Source: Klebsiella spallanzanii | GTDB lineage: Bacteria > Pseudomonadota > Gammaproteobacteria > Enterobacterales > Enterobacteriaceae | DNA length: 64,000 bases | Assembly: GCF_902158555.1 (NCBI RefSeq) | Contig: NZ_CABGGS010000002.1 | Span: forward strand, 1 to 64,000 | Direction: 5' to 3' | Part shown: positions 1-7,434 of the stretch, piece after piece | Position numbering within the stretch: position 1 is the stretch's first letter | Layout: every line of letters starts with the position of its first letter | Program-made: the position numbers and the translations under genes | Notes under the pieces: generated by a model | The model's database searches: none | Told to the model about the DNA's origin: nothing | What the model saw: only the letters and a program-made list of their open reading frames with translations

Positions 1-1
1 G

Positions 2-109
2 ATGGAATATAACAACGAGCGGCCTCATGAATCCCTGAATAACCTGACACCGGAAGAGTACCGGCTGATGGCTGAAAAACCGGAACTCTCAAAAAGTGCA
101 TGGAACTGA
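2..109 (+). pseudogene. IS3-family transposase OrfB, C-terminal fragment
   Basis: An open frame of 35 codons ends in TGA at 107-109. It carries the ERPHESLNNLTPEEY signature found near the C-terminus of IS3-family DDE transposases (OrfB). The catalytic region lies outside the window or is lost. The non-coding tail up to about position 125 ends in TTACA, so the complementary strand starts TGTAA, as expected for an IS terminus. The same tail recurs at 7321-7360. This remnant directly abuts the cut 3' side of the integrase remnant, so it probably caused that truncation. Confidence 0.8.
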
Positions 110-125
110 AGCAGGGGTGCTTACA

Positions 126-706
126 ACCGCACCGGCAATCTCTTGCGCGGGGTTGTAGTCGATTAAACCGCTCTGCACAGCAAAGCGCATAATCGCGGTA
201 GTACGCTGCTGTATACGGGCGGCGACTTCGAGTCGTCCGGATGATTCCACCGCTTTGATGGGGACAAGAAGATCCCGAGTCTTCAGTTCCGCAATGTTCC
301 GCTTACCGATAGCAGCAAAGAGATTATCTTCAAGGCTTTTCAATACACGAGCACTATGAGACTCAGACCACTTCTGATTGCTGGCGTGCCAGTCTCTGGC
401 GACTACTTCAAACGTTATCGCCTCTTGTTCCTGTTCTACCTTAACAGCTTTCTTGTTTTCACTGGGATCAACACCATTAGCTAATAGTTTACGGGCCTCA
501 TCCCGGCGTGCCCGGGCATCCGCCAGCGAGACTTCGGGGTATTTTCCCAGCGCCAGCATCTTCTCTTTACCACCAAAGCGATAACGCAGCCGCCAGTATT
601 TGGAGCCGTTAGGGTGAACCAGCAAAACCATACCGTCGCCATCAGTAAGTTTATAGGCTTTTGCTTCAGGCTTAGCCGAACGAACTTTCACATCACTCAG
701 AGCCAT
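126..706 (-). pseudogene. P4-type tyrosine integrase, N-terminal remnant
   Basis: This is the N-terminal half of a prophage P4-like integrase. It starts with the MALSDVKVRSAKP arm-binding domain and runs into the core-binding domain, ending near YNPAQEIAGAV. It closely parallels the intact integrase at 58152-59423 (MALTDTKVRSAKP; YNPAQEMAGAV). The catalytic domain with the R-HxxR-Y residues is missing, and the reading frame runs into the IS3 remnant at about 125. ATG at 706 is chosen by alignment with the intact paralogue. The sequence differs throughout from the intact copy, so it is a separate, older integrase rather than a recent duplication. It marks the integrase end of a neighbouring island that would extend left of the window. 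Confidence 0.85.
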
Positions 707-734
707 GATGAGTATCCTTTCAAGGGTTCTGTGT

Positions 735-823
735 GGGTACAAACATTATCGAACCGCGATATACCCGCAGATGTACCCGCATCAGTAAGTTGATGTAGAT
801 TGAATCAGGTTGACTTAGGTTGA
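735..823. promoter_or_regulatory. Probable arm-type integrase sites of the degraded integrase
   Basis: Upstream of the broken integrase there are two TATACCC/TGTACCC direct repeats 12 bp apart (760-766, 772-778) and an inverted copy (735-741). Four GTTGA or ATTGA repeats follow at exactly 10-bp steps (789, 799, 809, 819). The intact integrase has the same architecture at 59451-59542 with TATACTCA and GTTGA. This layout fits arm-type binding sites of a P4-like integrase. That role is inferred. Confidence 0.5.
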
Positions 824-867
824 GTGAAAAAGCGAGGAAAGCCTTGCGGATACTGGATTTCAGGCAC

Positions 868-890
868 AAAAAAAGACGTCCGTTGACGTC
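868..890 (-). terminator. Rho-independent terminator, leuX-type
   Basis: Read on the minus strand, GACGTC, a 4-nt loop and GACGTC are followed by seven T. It occupies the same place relative to the broken integrase as the leuX terminator (59587-59609) does relative to the intact one. This suggests that integrated elements carry a replacement tRNA 3' end plus terminator. Confidence 0.65.
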
Positions 891-904
891 TATTGATGTT
901 CCGA

Positions 905-918
905 TGGTGCGAAGGCCG
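905..918. other. Degenerate att site resembling the leuX 3' end
   Basis: TGGTGCGAAGGCCG matches the reverse complement of the leuX 3' end (TGGTGCCGAAGGCCG at 59624-59638) apart from one missing C. It lies about 200 bp upstream of the broken integrase start, the same distance as leuX from the intact integrase start. It is probably the junction between two tandem islands: attachment site of the older one and distal end of the newer one. The match is short. Confidence 0.5.
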
Positions 919-981
919 CACCGCGATTCATGACATAACCAATTGAAATAAATGTATTTATAAAAACAAGAGGTCACGGTG

Positions 982-1001
982 TATACTCACATGTATACTC
1001 A
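982..1001. repeat. Paired TATACTCA repeats at island distal end
   Basis: Two copies of TATACTCA at 982-989 and 994-1001, 12 bp apart. The same octamer pair with the same spacing lies upstream of the intact integrase at 59481-59488 and 59493-59500. The adjacent degraded integrase uses TATACCC instead. These are probably the second-arm binding sites of the intact integrase. Confidence 0.5.
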
Positions 1002-1033
1002 ACGCGATTCCCTGTGAATACAGCAGCTAAAAA

Positions 1034-1831
1034 CTATTCTTCATCTTCTTCCACAGGCTCCAGCGCGTCAAGTACGACTCGCACCATGGCAATAGAACCA
1101 ATGCGGATAAAAGCATCTTCCCCATCTTCGTCGGTTAGCATATAACGATCTGTCGTTTCAGGCTCGCAGTCCAGTTTTTCAAAGAACGCATTCAACTGAC
1201 CGATATCATCCGCCTCTTCGTTTTGCGGCGCATCAGGCTCAACGCTCAGCGGAATCACAGGGCCACCGTTCACCAAGGTGATATGGACATTAAAATAATC
1301 GTCTTCATAGTCGTCTTCTTCTTCGCTCATTATGGGAGCAAAGCCATCAGACAGGAACTGATGAAATACCACTTCGCGCATATTTAACGCATAACGATAC
1401 TCGGAAGAATCAAGAACGAAGAAGCGCTCTGTGTTTGGAGCGTTTTTTTCCTGAAAATAATAATAAAACCTCCGCTTATCCGCAGCTGAAATGGGCAACA
1501 ACAAATAGTCCTGTTGTCCCTGAAGCCAAAGCTTTACGGTCCAGAGACCGCTATCCATTTCAATACCGCTTGTGGCTATCGTCTCAAGATCTTCATCAGT
1601 TTTACGGCGCTTCTTGTGAAAGTCATTAATCAACTGATCACTTTCCGGGAATACGATATTTAAAGGCTTATCCAGGGCATTGCATATTGTCTGTGCAAGG
1701 CCTAGCTTTGCTGCGACCTTTCCGGTTTCTATACGCTGGATTTGCTGTTGGCTGGTGCCGACCATATACGCCAGCTCGCGCTGAGTGATCGACAGTTGGG
1801 TACGAAGCTGTTTGATATTGTTCTGTATCAT
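1034..1831 (-). CDS. XRE-family transcriptional regulator with acidic C-terminal domain
   Basis: This 265-residue protein begins with an XRE/Cro-type helix-turn-helix. Residues 1-60 contain the ITQRELAYMVGTSQQQIQRIE helix pair, which suggests a DNA-binding repressor or antitoxin-like regulator. The C-terminal 190 residues are unrecognised and very acidic, with runs of E and D around residue 190 and at the end. ATG at 1831 is preferred over the upstream in-frame ATG because it opens directly with the HTH and has an AGAAG-like ribosome site. Palindromic AAAACACA/TGTGTTTT sites lie 37-75 bp upstream, consistent with autoregulation. The next gene on the same strand is the DUF4942 gene upstream. 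No toxin partner is evident. Confidence 0.75.
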   Translation of the reverse strand: MIQNNIKQLRTQLSITQRELAYMVGTSQQQIQRIETGKVAAKLGLAQTICNALDKPLNIVFPESDQLINDFHKKRRKTDEDLETIATSGIEMDSGLWTVKLWLQGQQDYLLLPISAADKRRFYYYFQEKNAPNTERFFVLDSSEYRYALNMREVVFHQFLSDGFAPIMSEEEDDYEDDYFNVHITLVNGGPVIPLSVEPDAPQNEEADDIGQLNAFFEKLDCEPETTDRYMLTDEDGEDAFIRIGSIAMVRVVLDALEPVEEDEE

Positions 1832-1867
1832 GGTATCGCTCTTCTGATGAGATTGATGACAAGCATT

Positions 1868-1905
1868 AAAACACAAAAAAGCGTAAAAACACATTTATGT
1901 GTTTT
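1868..1905. promoter_or_regulatory. Putative operator of the XRE regulator
   Basis: A perfect inverted repeat of AAAACACA (1886-1893) and TGTGTTTT (1898-1905) with a 4-nt spacer, plus a third half-site AAAACACA at 1868-1875, lies just upstream of the XRE gene start. Symmetric and repeated sites next to a regulator gene suggest autoregulation. No binding data exist. Confidence 0.4.
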
Positions 1906-1974
1906 CAGATGAATGTTCGGTATAAGTGTGGAAGATTTGAAAGACCATTACCCAAAAGCGAAGATCTTTTACAC

Positions 1975-2820
1975 TCACTTAGCAGCCAGCATTCCCGGAT
2001 AGTGCTTCGCGATGATATCGTTCATCTTCTCTACCAAATCCATACGCTTAAACGTGATATGACCACAGCCCTTTTGGAAAAGGCGAATAGTGAAGAGATC
2101 ATCTCCGAATACCTGCTGTCGTGGATTATCGCGAATGAAGTTCATCAGTCGGATAGTTACATCGTGCCGGTTATCAGGAATGGTTTTACCATCCAGCAGG
2201 AACAACATGCGTTCTAGATCGGCTAACTGGTCACGCCGCCAGCCCCAACTCAGGCTATAACCCCATTTGTCGTACTTCACCAGATTGTTAACGATAATCT
2301 TCTTGCCAAAATAACAGGGGTTATTGGTTTCATAGTCCCAGCTTAATCCCTTGAATACATTGATTACGCCACGCTCAAATACCTCACATTTGCTCTGATG
2401 CAGTTGCTGAAAGGTACTCAGGATATTGTCTTCAGAGATCGCGGGGATATCGTCTTTCTCCAGACTTTTGTGCCACTCGTCACGCGCCTGAGCATCCATC
2501 AGGCTCAGCATGCCTGATTTATTCATCAGCTCTCGCCAGATGCGGCGATCAATATTGCGGGTCATCGCTTTCATTGCTTTATCGGTTTTTTCCGTGAACC
2601 AGCAATCGTAGCGATGGCCCTCCCGCATTCCCCACTCTTGTGCTGTACCACCGCCGATATCGTGGGTCAGAATGGAGATATCATCAAGTTCACTGATAAG
2701 GCTTTGAATCCGTGTCAGCGCAGCATTACGGCCTGTAACAATACGTTCAATGCTGGTGGAGCAAATCACATCAGTGTGCCCGGTTAACACTTCGGGTTCA
2801 TTAACATTATTTCCGGCCAT
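1975..2820 (-). CDS. DUF4942 domain-containing protein
   Basis: A 281-residue protein resembling the DUF4942 family, which is regularly found directly downstream of the CbtA toxin gene in CP4-type prophages and islands. The position here is the same. The middle contains a conserved-looking stretch (GHRYDCWFTEKTDKAMKAM, then IDRRIWRELM). Further on there is an aromatic/charged segment (CYFGKKIIVNNLVKY) and the C-terminal FGDDLFTIRLFQKGCGHITF region. Some DUF4942 relatives look like methyltransferase-associated proteins, but no SAM motif is visible here. Function is unknown. ATG at 2820 follows GGAG-like bases. A strong terminator hairpin separates it from cbtA. Confidence 0.7.
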   Translation of the reverse strand: MAGNNVNEPEVLTGHTDVICSTSIERIVTGRNAALTRIQSLISELDDISILTHDIGGGTAQEWGMREGHRYDCWFTEKTDKAMKAMTRNIDRRIWRELMNKSGMLSLMDAQARDEWHKSLEKDDIPAISEDNILSTFQQLHQSKCEVFERGVINVFKGLSWDYETNNPCYFGKKIIVNNLVKYDKWGYSLSWGWRRDQLADLERMLFLLDGKTIPDNRHDVTIRLMNFIRDNPRQQVFGDDLFTIRLFQKGCGHITFKRMDLVEKMNDIIAKHYPGMLAAK

Positions 2821-2842
2821 TATTTCTCTCCTTTATAGTCAG

Positions 2843-2870
2843 AAAAACACCAGCCGTTCAGGGCTGGTGT
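2843..2870 (-). terminator. Rho-independent terminator between cbtA and the DUF4942 gene
   Basis: On the minus strand a 9-bp stem, ACACCAGCC and GGCTGGTGT with a 6-nt loop, is followed by TTTT. It would end transcription of the toxin-antitoxin operon. A related hairpin occurs at 4923-4948. Confidence 0.75.
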
Positions 2871-2906
2871 TGATGTACTTGTGGGATGCGGTTCTTTTTT
2901 TCCGAG

Positions 2907-3293
2907 TCATCGCTTGCCTGAAGTGCTGGCCTGCGGATGTTGCCCTCGGGTAATAGCCGTCACCTCTTTATACGTGCCACGGTTCATCAGCCCCGTAGCC
3001 TTTCTGGCCCGGAGAATATCAATGGCCGTAATAAACGGAGACTGCTCCCTGATGCTGAAGCCTGGCCGGTCAGTGCGGACCAGTTCATACTTCTCAACAA
3101 TAAAATTCAGGGCATCGGCCAGCGAGATACCCGCGTCGATATGTTGCTGAATCACCAGTTCATCACTGAACGGCGTATCGTTAAGCGTGAGACCATAGTG
3201 GTGTTCCAGCAGGCAGGTCAGGAGAGTCTGCCAGACATCAACGGGAGACGGACGTGACGATGCCGCCCGCATGAAGGGTAATTTCGTTTGCAT
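2907..3293 (-). CDS. cbtA: CbtA/YeeV-family toxin
   Basis: A 128-residue member of the CbtA (YeeV/YkfI/YpjF) toxin family. Known members inhibit polymerisation of the cytoskeletal proteins FtsZ and MreB and round up the cell. Recognisable family sequence: [16 protein letters not shown] at the start, [38 protein letters not shown], and [13 protein letters not shown] near the end. The length fits the family (about 124). The antitoxin gene cbeA lies 56 bp upstream on the same strand, in the usual yeeU-yeeV order. The C-terminal extension ([10 protein letters not shown]) is slightly longer than usual. The protein looks intact and functional. Confidence 0.93.
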   Translation of the reverse strand: MQTKLPFMRAASSRPSPVDVWQTLLTCLLEHHYGLTLNDTPFSDELVIQQHIDAGISLADALNFIVEKYELVRTDRPGFSIREQSPFITAIDILRARKATGLMNRGTYKEVTAITRGQHPQASTSGKR

Positions 3294-3349
3294 AAACGTT
3301 ATCTCTTTAGTGGAAGATGTAGTTTGCTGAAGGGCGAAGTAGTACGGTG

Positions 3350-3712
3350 TTATTCTGTGGTGACGGGAGCGGGATAAATCGCGATATAAACGTAGCCATG
3401 CGAACCGAGCGTATCGGCCTCGCAGGTCAGGCCTTTTGCATACAGCGTGACGCCATGCTGGTGGCGGGGATTCAGTTCACCGCTGGTGAGCATTAACTCC
3501 AGCTGTTTCATCAATACCGGGAAAGCCTGGTCAAGATGGCGCAAATCTGCATCGCAGAACTGACCATCAAAGTTCGCGCGGTCAGCCAGGTAGTGCAGGC
3601 GGTTTCCCATCTGGACCAGACGGGCACCAAAACACGGGGAGATACTGCGTCTGAGCCCCCACCAGGGTTCGCTGATATCATGCGTTGTTAGTGTGGTTTT
3701 CTTCGACAACAT
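3350..3712 (-). CDS. cbeA: CbeA/YeeU-family antitoxin
   Basis: A 120-residue antitoxin of the YeeU/YagB/YfjZ family. In the characterised type IV systems it does not bind the toxin but stabilises MreB and FtsZ filaments. Diagnostic stretches are [48 protein letters not shown] and [17 protein letters not shown], followed by YVYIAIYP. Full length. It directly precedes cbtA and follows the DUF987 gene with a 21-bp gap, so it is probably part of the yeeS-T-U-V-like operon. Confidence 0.94.
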   Translation of the reverse strand: MLSKKTTLTTHDISEPWWGLRRSISPCFGARLVQMGNRLHYLADRANFDGQFCDADLRHLDQAFPVLMKQLELMLTSGELNPRHQHGVTLYAKGLTCEADTLGSHGYVYIAIYPAPVTTE

Positions 3713-3733
3713 GTAGTCCTCCTTAATCGTGAA

Positions 3734-3955
3734 TTAATTCAGGCTTACGCTGCGTAATACGACATACGGGCCATTGCGGTCCTGGCGGCGCTCTGCGAAT
3801 ACGGCCAGTACACCGCTGATATCGTCCACCTCGCGACCGGCATAGTGGCAGATACTGCCGGACCATTTATATTTGCCGGTACAGAAGCGAAACAACCGGG
3901 ACCGTGGATGCTGGCGGTATATCGCCATTGCCTGACGTTTACTGATAATTTTCAT
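3734..3955 (-). CDS. DUF987 protein (YeeT-like)
   Basis: A 73-residue protein of the DUF987 family (YeeT/YkfH/YpjJ), of unknown function, always found between radC-like and cbeA genes in CP4-type clusters. It starts MKIISKRQAMAIYRQHPRSRLFRFCTGKYKWSG and has CHYAGREVDDISGVLAVFAERR in the middle. ATG at 3955 is chosen because it matches the family start. The longer in-frame extension upstream overlaps the RadC gene and is not typical. Fourteen bp separate it from the radC-like stop. Confidence 0.88.
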   Translation of the reverse strand: MKIISKRQAMAIYRQHPRSRLFRFCTGKYKWSGSICHYAGREVDDISGVLAVFAERRQDRNGPYVVLRSVSLN

Positions 3956-3968
3956 TATTAATCCTCCC

Positions 3969-4448
3969 TTATAACCAGCCCCGTTCAGCAAACGAGACGA
4001 TATCCATTCCGCCGATAACGAGGTGGTCCAGAAGACGTACACCCACAAGGTCCAGAGCATTCTTCAGTCGCTCAGTCACCCGTCTGTCAGCCTGGCTGGG
4101 TTCGGCATGGCCTGAGGGATGGCAGTGCGCGACAATGACCGCTGCCGCATTGTATTTCAGGGAGGCTTTCACCACTTCCCGTGGATGGACTTCGGTATGG
4201 CTGATGGTGCCTTTGAACAGCGTTTCGTGCGTAATCAGCCGATGCTGGTTATCCAGCAGCAGCAGAACAAATGCCTCTCTTTCCTCCATGGTCAGCTGGA
4301 GCCGTAACCAGTCACGAACTGAGCTGCTGGACGTAAACGATGCGCCGGGTTCGCGTAACTGGCGCTCCAGCAGGGTCAGTGCCTCGTGGATGGTCTGTTG
4401 TGCGGAGGCTGTCAGTTCATATGCAAACAACGGTAACTGTTTTTCCAT
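3969..4448 (-). CDS. RadC/YeeS-like JAB-domain protein
   Basis: A 159-residue RadC-family protein (YeeS/YkfG/YfjY subgroup). The MPN/JAB metalloprotease-like fold is visible: a glutamate in the [15 protein letters not shown] segment and the [14 protein letters not shown] motif, which matches the JAMM HxHPSG...D metal-binding pattern. The protein is shorter than chromosomal RadC and lacks its N-terminal helix-hairpin-helix part, which is normal for island versions. It is annotated as DNA repair in many genomes, but that role is not established. ATG at 4448 ([12 protein letters not shown]) fits the family start. It lies between the antirestriction gene and the DUF987 gene. Confidence 0.9.
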   Translation of the reverse strand: MEKQLPLFAYELTASAQQTIHEALTLLERQLREPGASFTSSSSVRDWLRLQLTMEEREAFVLLLLDNQHRLITHETLFKGTISHTEVHPREVVKASLKYNAAAVIVAHCHPSGHAEPSQADRRVTERLKNALDLVGVRLLDHLVIGGMDIVSFAERGWL

Positions 4449-4459
4449 GGTGCAGTACC

Positions 4460-4903
4460 TCAGTCGATGATGTGCATAATGGCGTTGCACTCAGGGTGGT
4501 TCAGCGCGTAGTCCCGAAGACGGTAATAATGTTCCGTCATGACATCGCATTCCGTGCGGCAGGCATGGTGGCTGTAAGCAATCAGACAGGCCGCAATACC
4601 CGCAGCTTCAGCACTCATTTCAGCGCCGTTACCATTCAGGATATTGAACAGAGACCAGGGACCTTCACTCTCTTCCGGAGCCATGAAAGCACCACCGTTG
4701 CTGAGAGTGTAAAAAGCCCAGACGCCACCGTTGTAATCCGCACACAACCGGTCCATCCAGGCAAAGATGCGGGGTTCGAGGGTTATCCACTCCGGGATAC
4801 GACCAAAATGCTGAGGCCAGAAACGAAGGTGCTGTTCATCTTTAACAGGTATGGCACAAAGAGTGTCTGTCGGAATGGTGTTATCCGTTAATGCGTTGTT
4901 CAT
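4460..4903 (-). CDS. ArdB/KlcA-family antirestriction protein
   Basis: A 147-residue antirestriction protein of the ArdB/KlcA family (YfjX/YafX in E. coli). Family members reduce type I restriction in vivo without mimicking DNA charge as strongly as ArdA. Family features: [47 protein letters not shown] and [19 protein letters not shown]. The start at 4903 (MNNALTDN) is chosen because the upstream in-frame sequence overlaps a terminator hairpin. It is notable that the same island carries a type I restriction system at 43982-49763. Confidence 0.92.
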   Translation of the reverse strand: MNNALTDNTIPTDTLCAIPVKDEQHLRFWPQHFGRIPEWITLEPRIFAWMDRLCADYNGGVWAFYTLSNGGAFMAPEESEGPWSLFNILNGNGAEMSAEAAGIAACLIAYSHHACRTECDVMTEHYYRLRDYALNHPECNAIMHIID

Positions 4904-4922
4904 GATTAATGACTCCGGAAAT

Positions 4923-4948
4923 AAAAAAGCCAGCCGGTCAGGGCTGGC
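4923..4948 (-). terminator. Terminator upstream of the antirestriction gene
   Basis: On the minus strand GCCAGCC, a 6-nt loop and GGCTGGC are followed by six T. It separates the DUF905/DUF932 genes from the ardB-radC-DUF987-cbeA-cbtA group, so the latter probably has its own promoter or depends on read-through. Confidence 0.7.
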
Positions 4949-4982
4949 GGGAAAGGCTGAGACTGAAGTCTGGTAAGGCTGG

Positions 4983-5231
4983 TCAGGACCTGCGGATGCC
5001 ATAACGAGCAATGTAGCGATTCAGCATCACTCCGGCTTCAGGTTCAAAGTTCCATGCCCGCCAGACCATCACTCCTTCGCAACGAATAACCAGACGAAAA
5101 TGCGTTCCCTGGTCGTCTTCAATGGCGACGTTGTCATATTGCGCTGCGATGCCTGAGACCTGCTCACGGGTAAACGGGCCGGAGGGAAGTTGCGGATGGG
5201 TTTCGGTGTTCACGGGTATGTTCCTCCGCAT
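4983..5231 (-). CDS. DUF905 family protein
   Basis: An 82-residue protein resembling DUF905 (YkfF/YpjK-like small proteins of CP4 islands). Visible pattern: [36 protein letters not shown], then [24 protein letters not shown]. No catalytic motif or membrane segment. It lies 5 bp downstream of the DUF932 gene and is probably co-transcribed with it. Function unknown. Confidence 0.8.
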   Translation of the reverse strand: MRRNIPVNTETHPQLPSGPFTREQVSGIAAQYDNVAIEDDQGTHFRLVIRCEGVMVWRAWNFEPEAGVMLNRYIARYGIRRS

Positions 5232-5236
5232 CGAAG

Positions 5237-6061
5237 TTATGCCTGTCCCAGCAGGTCAAGCATATTCTCTGCCATCACCCACAGCGCACGATTAAGTTTC
5301 ACATCGCCATCGATACCGTTCACAGCACGGGTACGGTTGCTTCGCCCTTGTGCAGTGCGACCCGCCAGTCCTCCCTTCATCAGGTTCTCCTGCACCCGCT
5401 GGTACACCGTCCAGAGGTCATCACTGCGGTCTTCGTAACGACGTGGCGTCAGTATCTGAGCAGTCGTGACGGGCTGGTGGTCTTCACCAAAACGATAGTG
5501 CAGAGCCGCCCTCGCCATCGCCTGCTGCGCTGGTGGTGGTAACAGAGCCGACTGCATGGCATCACGTCTCTCTTCCACCCGGTCAAATATCCCCAGAACC
5601 TCATAAGCCCCTTCAATAACTTTCTCCACCACATCCCCTTTATGAGGCACCCGCACTTCGCCGAATGACTGCCCGCAGACCAGTCCGTTGGTACAGACAC
5701 CACGAAACAATCCCGGCAGCATCTGATAGCTGGATGAGCCATCGTGTGAATTGAGGAGGATAATTTCGGGCACCTGCTGGCCGGTGAACTGCCCGGCACG
5801 ACGCAGGCGCAACATGTGTTTGGTGTGCTCCCGTCGGCGCTGGTCCCTGACGCGGGTCTGGCAGGCAAAGAAAGGCTCAAAGCCTTCTCGCTGCAGACTG
5901 TCGAGCAGGGTGATAGTCGGGATATACGTGTACCGCTCACTGCGGGATTCATGCTTTTCTTCGCTGAACACACTGGGAACGTGGGTCATCAGCTCTTCAC
6001 GTGTTAAAGGACGGTCGCGGCGTATCTGGTTCACCCGACCAAAACGACTGGCTAATTTCAT
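5237..6061 (-). CDS. DUF932 domain-containing protein (YfjQ-like)
   Basis: A 274-residue protein of the DUF932 family, similar to YfjQ/YkfD/YubP encoded by CP4 prophages and conjugative plasmids. Recognisable parts: [19 protein letters not shown] at the start, [25 protein letters not shown], the [21 protein letters not shown] core and the C-terminal [14 protein letters not shown]. The family is found on mobile DNA, and its function is not established. ATG at 6061 has AGGAAA 7 bp upstream and gives the family length. The TTG two codons earlier is less likely. It is the first gene of the yee-like minus-strand cluster. Confidence 0.87.
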   Translation of the reverse strand: MKLASRFGRVNQIRRDRPLTREELMTHVPSVFSEEKHESRSERYTYIPTITLLDSLQREGFEPFFACQTRVRDQRRREHTKHMLRLRRAGQFTGQQVPEIILLNSHDGSSSYQMLPGLFRGVCTNGLVCGQSFGEVRVPHKGDVVEKVIEGAYEVLGIFDRVEERRDAMQSALLPPPAQQAMARAALHYRFGEDHQPVTTAQILTPRRYEDRSDDLWTVYQRVQENLMKGGLAGRTAQGRSNRTRAVNGIDGDVKLNRALWVMAENMLDLLGQA

Positions 6062-6091
6062 GGTCAATTTCCTTTCTCAAAGAAACAAAAG

Positions 6092-6124
6092 AAAAGGCCA
6101 TGCCCCTTACGGAACATGGCCTTT
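6092..6124. other. Leader hairpin upstream of the DUF932 gene
   Basis: A near-perfect inverted repeat, AAGGCCATG and CATGGCCTT with a 12-nt loop, is flanked by T-rich runs on both strands. It lies about 30 bp upstream of the DUF932 start. It could be a bidirectional terminator or a transcription attenuator of the cluster. Confidence 0.5.
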
Positions 6125-7047
6125 ATTTCTGATTGATATAAAAACAAGTATTGCTCTCAGAGGCTGCGAAACCGATGCCGGAGCGAGTTAATTCGTGGGA
6201 ACCCGCTTTTCTCAGTCAAACAAGATGCGATGAGGGATAATATTACCACTCACCTGCTCATCGTCATCCTGACCGAAGTTAAGTTTGCACCAACCAGTCT
6301 CTGTTATACAGATAGATTATGTATTCCTGAATTTTTATGCATGTTGCCTGCACCCCCTTATTTTATTTTACTTTTCAACTCAGAATTGAGATTCTGGATT
6401 TTAATATTTTCGGGTTCATTATAAATGTTGGTTTTTAGTACAGAATTAACATCGTCGTTTGGCGCATAGCGGTGGAGAGAATATGAATTCTCCACGTTGC
6501 ATTTTCAGTATCCAGAACATCCCCCTCAGGTGGTTTGTAAAGAAAGACAAGGGGTTTCTCGGAGAAGGATTTATCATTTTTTTCATACACCCCCCAACAA
6601 ATAACTTACTTTTATCAGATGACGAAGTCTGATGAATAAAAAGAAGATGTGAACATTTATTTCTTCCCCCTTTTGTCACTACACTTTTGAAAGTGTGATA
6701 TCTGACGGTTCTAAAGTCAAGATAGCTTATTGCATTACAACATTTTTCATTGAGCGAAAGCATGTTCATTAAAACTAAAAGGGATGCAATATATATTACT
6801 GACTTCGTATTTAACACTGACCTCAATGGAACTGTGCCCTTGCCTTTAAAATTATACTCAACATTTATTTTTAAAAAATATTAACCACAAATCGGAAAAT
6901 GTAACCATTGATCTGTCGAGCATGCCTACCCATTCACGGGGCATAAATCTATTAATTACCCCTATATCTCCATCAATTACTTAACAGAATTTACAACATT
7001 CAACTTTCCTACATTCATATATTTAACATAATCAGAATATCCCAGGG
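6125..7047. other. AT-rich stretch with no supported gene
   Basis: About 900 bp of AT-rich sequence. The longest reading frame (6446-6826, minus) opens with TTG, has no clear ribosome site and no recognised domain. The stretch is probably a junction or decayed region between the yee-like cluster and the IS3 remnant. Confidence 0.5.
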
Positions 7048-7278
7048 ATGGAGCTTTTCAGACCCAGCCACCCAACGCGGAATGCCTTTATCGAACGATT
7101 CAACCGGACATACAGACCCGAAACACTGGATTTTTATCTGTTCAGAACACTGAATGAAACACGAAAAGTTAAAGCACGCTGGCTGCCAGAATATAACAGC
7201 GAGCGCCCCCATGAATCCCTGAATAACCTGACTTCGGATGAATTCATCCGAAGTCTCCGGAAAGACGAGGATCTCTGA
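7048..7278 (+). pseudogene. IS3-family transposase OrfB, C-terminal fragment (second copy)
   Basis: Seventy-six codons with the IS3-family OrfB end: NAFIERFNRTYR, whose glutamate is the last residue of the DDE triad, then LDFYLFRTLNE and YNSERPHESLNNLT. The N-terminal two thirds with both aspartates are missing. The usual TPEEYR C-terminus is replaced by SDEFIRSLRKDEDL, where the DNA forms a 26-bp perfect palindrome (7230-7255). The IS tail resumes at 7311-7360 and ends in CTTACA like the copy at 1-125. So this is a doubly damaged IS end. Confidence 0.8.
7230..7255. repeat. 26-bp perfect palindrome
   Basis: GACTTCGGATGAA is followed immediately by its reverse complement TTCATCCGAAGTC with no spacer. 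It lies inside the C-terminal codons of the IS3 transposase fragment, exactly where that fragment departs from the sister copy at 2-109. It looks like a small fold-back rearrangement. A protein-binding site is possible but less likely. Confidence 0.85.
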
Positions 7279-7434
7279 TTTAGCACTGCACTGAATTTGG
7301 GCCAGGGTCAAAATCCGGAAATCTCAAAAAGTGCGTGGAACTAAAACGGGTGTACTTACATTATGTCTACCTCTCGCTCAAAGCAGTCCATTTTTTCGAT
7401 TCAAAGCTAACCGATTAATATTTAATACGTATCA

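Noticed and set aside
720..977. 85-codon frame across the att-like region
   Set aside because: It spans the terminator, att-like sequence and arm-type repeats, so coding is unlikely.
5449..5973. 174-codon frame on the minus strand within the DUF932 gene
   Set aside because: Shadow of the DUF932 gene in another frame. Low-complexity composition and no family.
6446..6826. 126-codon minus-strand frame in the AT-rich spacer with a hydrophobic N-terminus
   Set aside because: It opens with TTG, has no convincing ribosome site and no recognisable domain, and lies in decayed-looking sequence.
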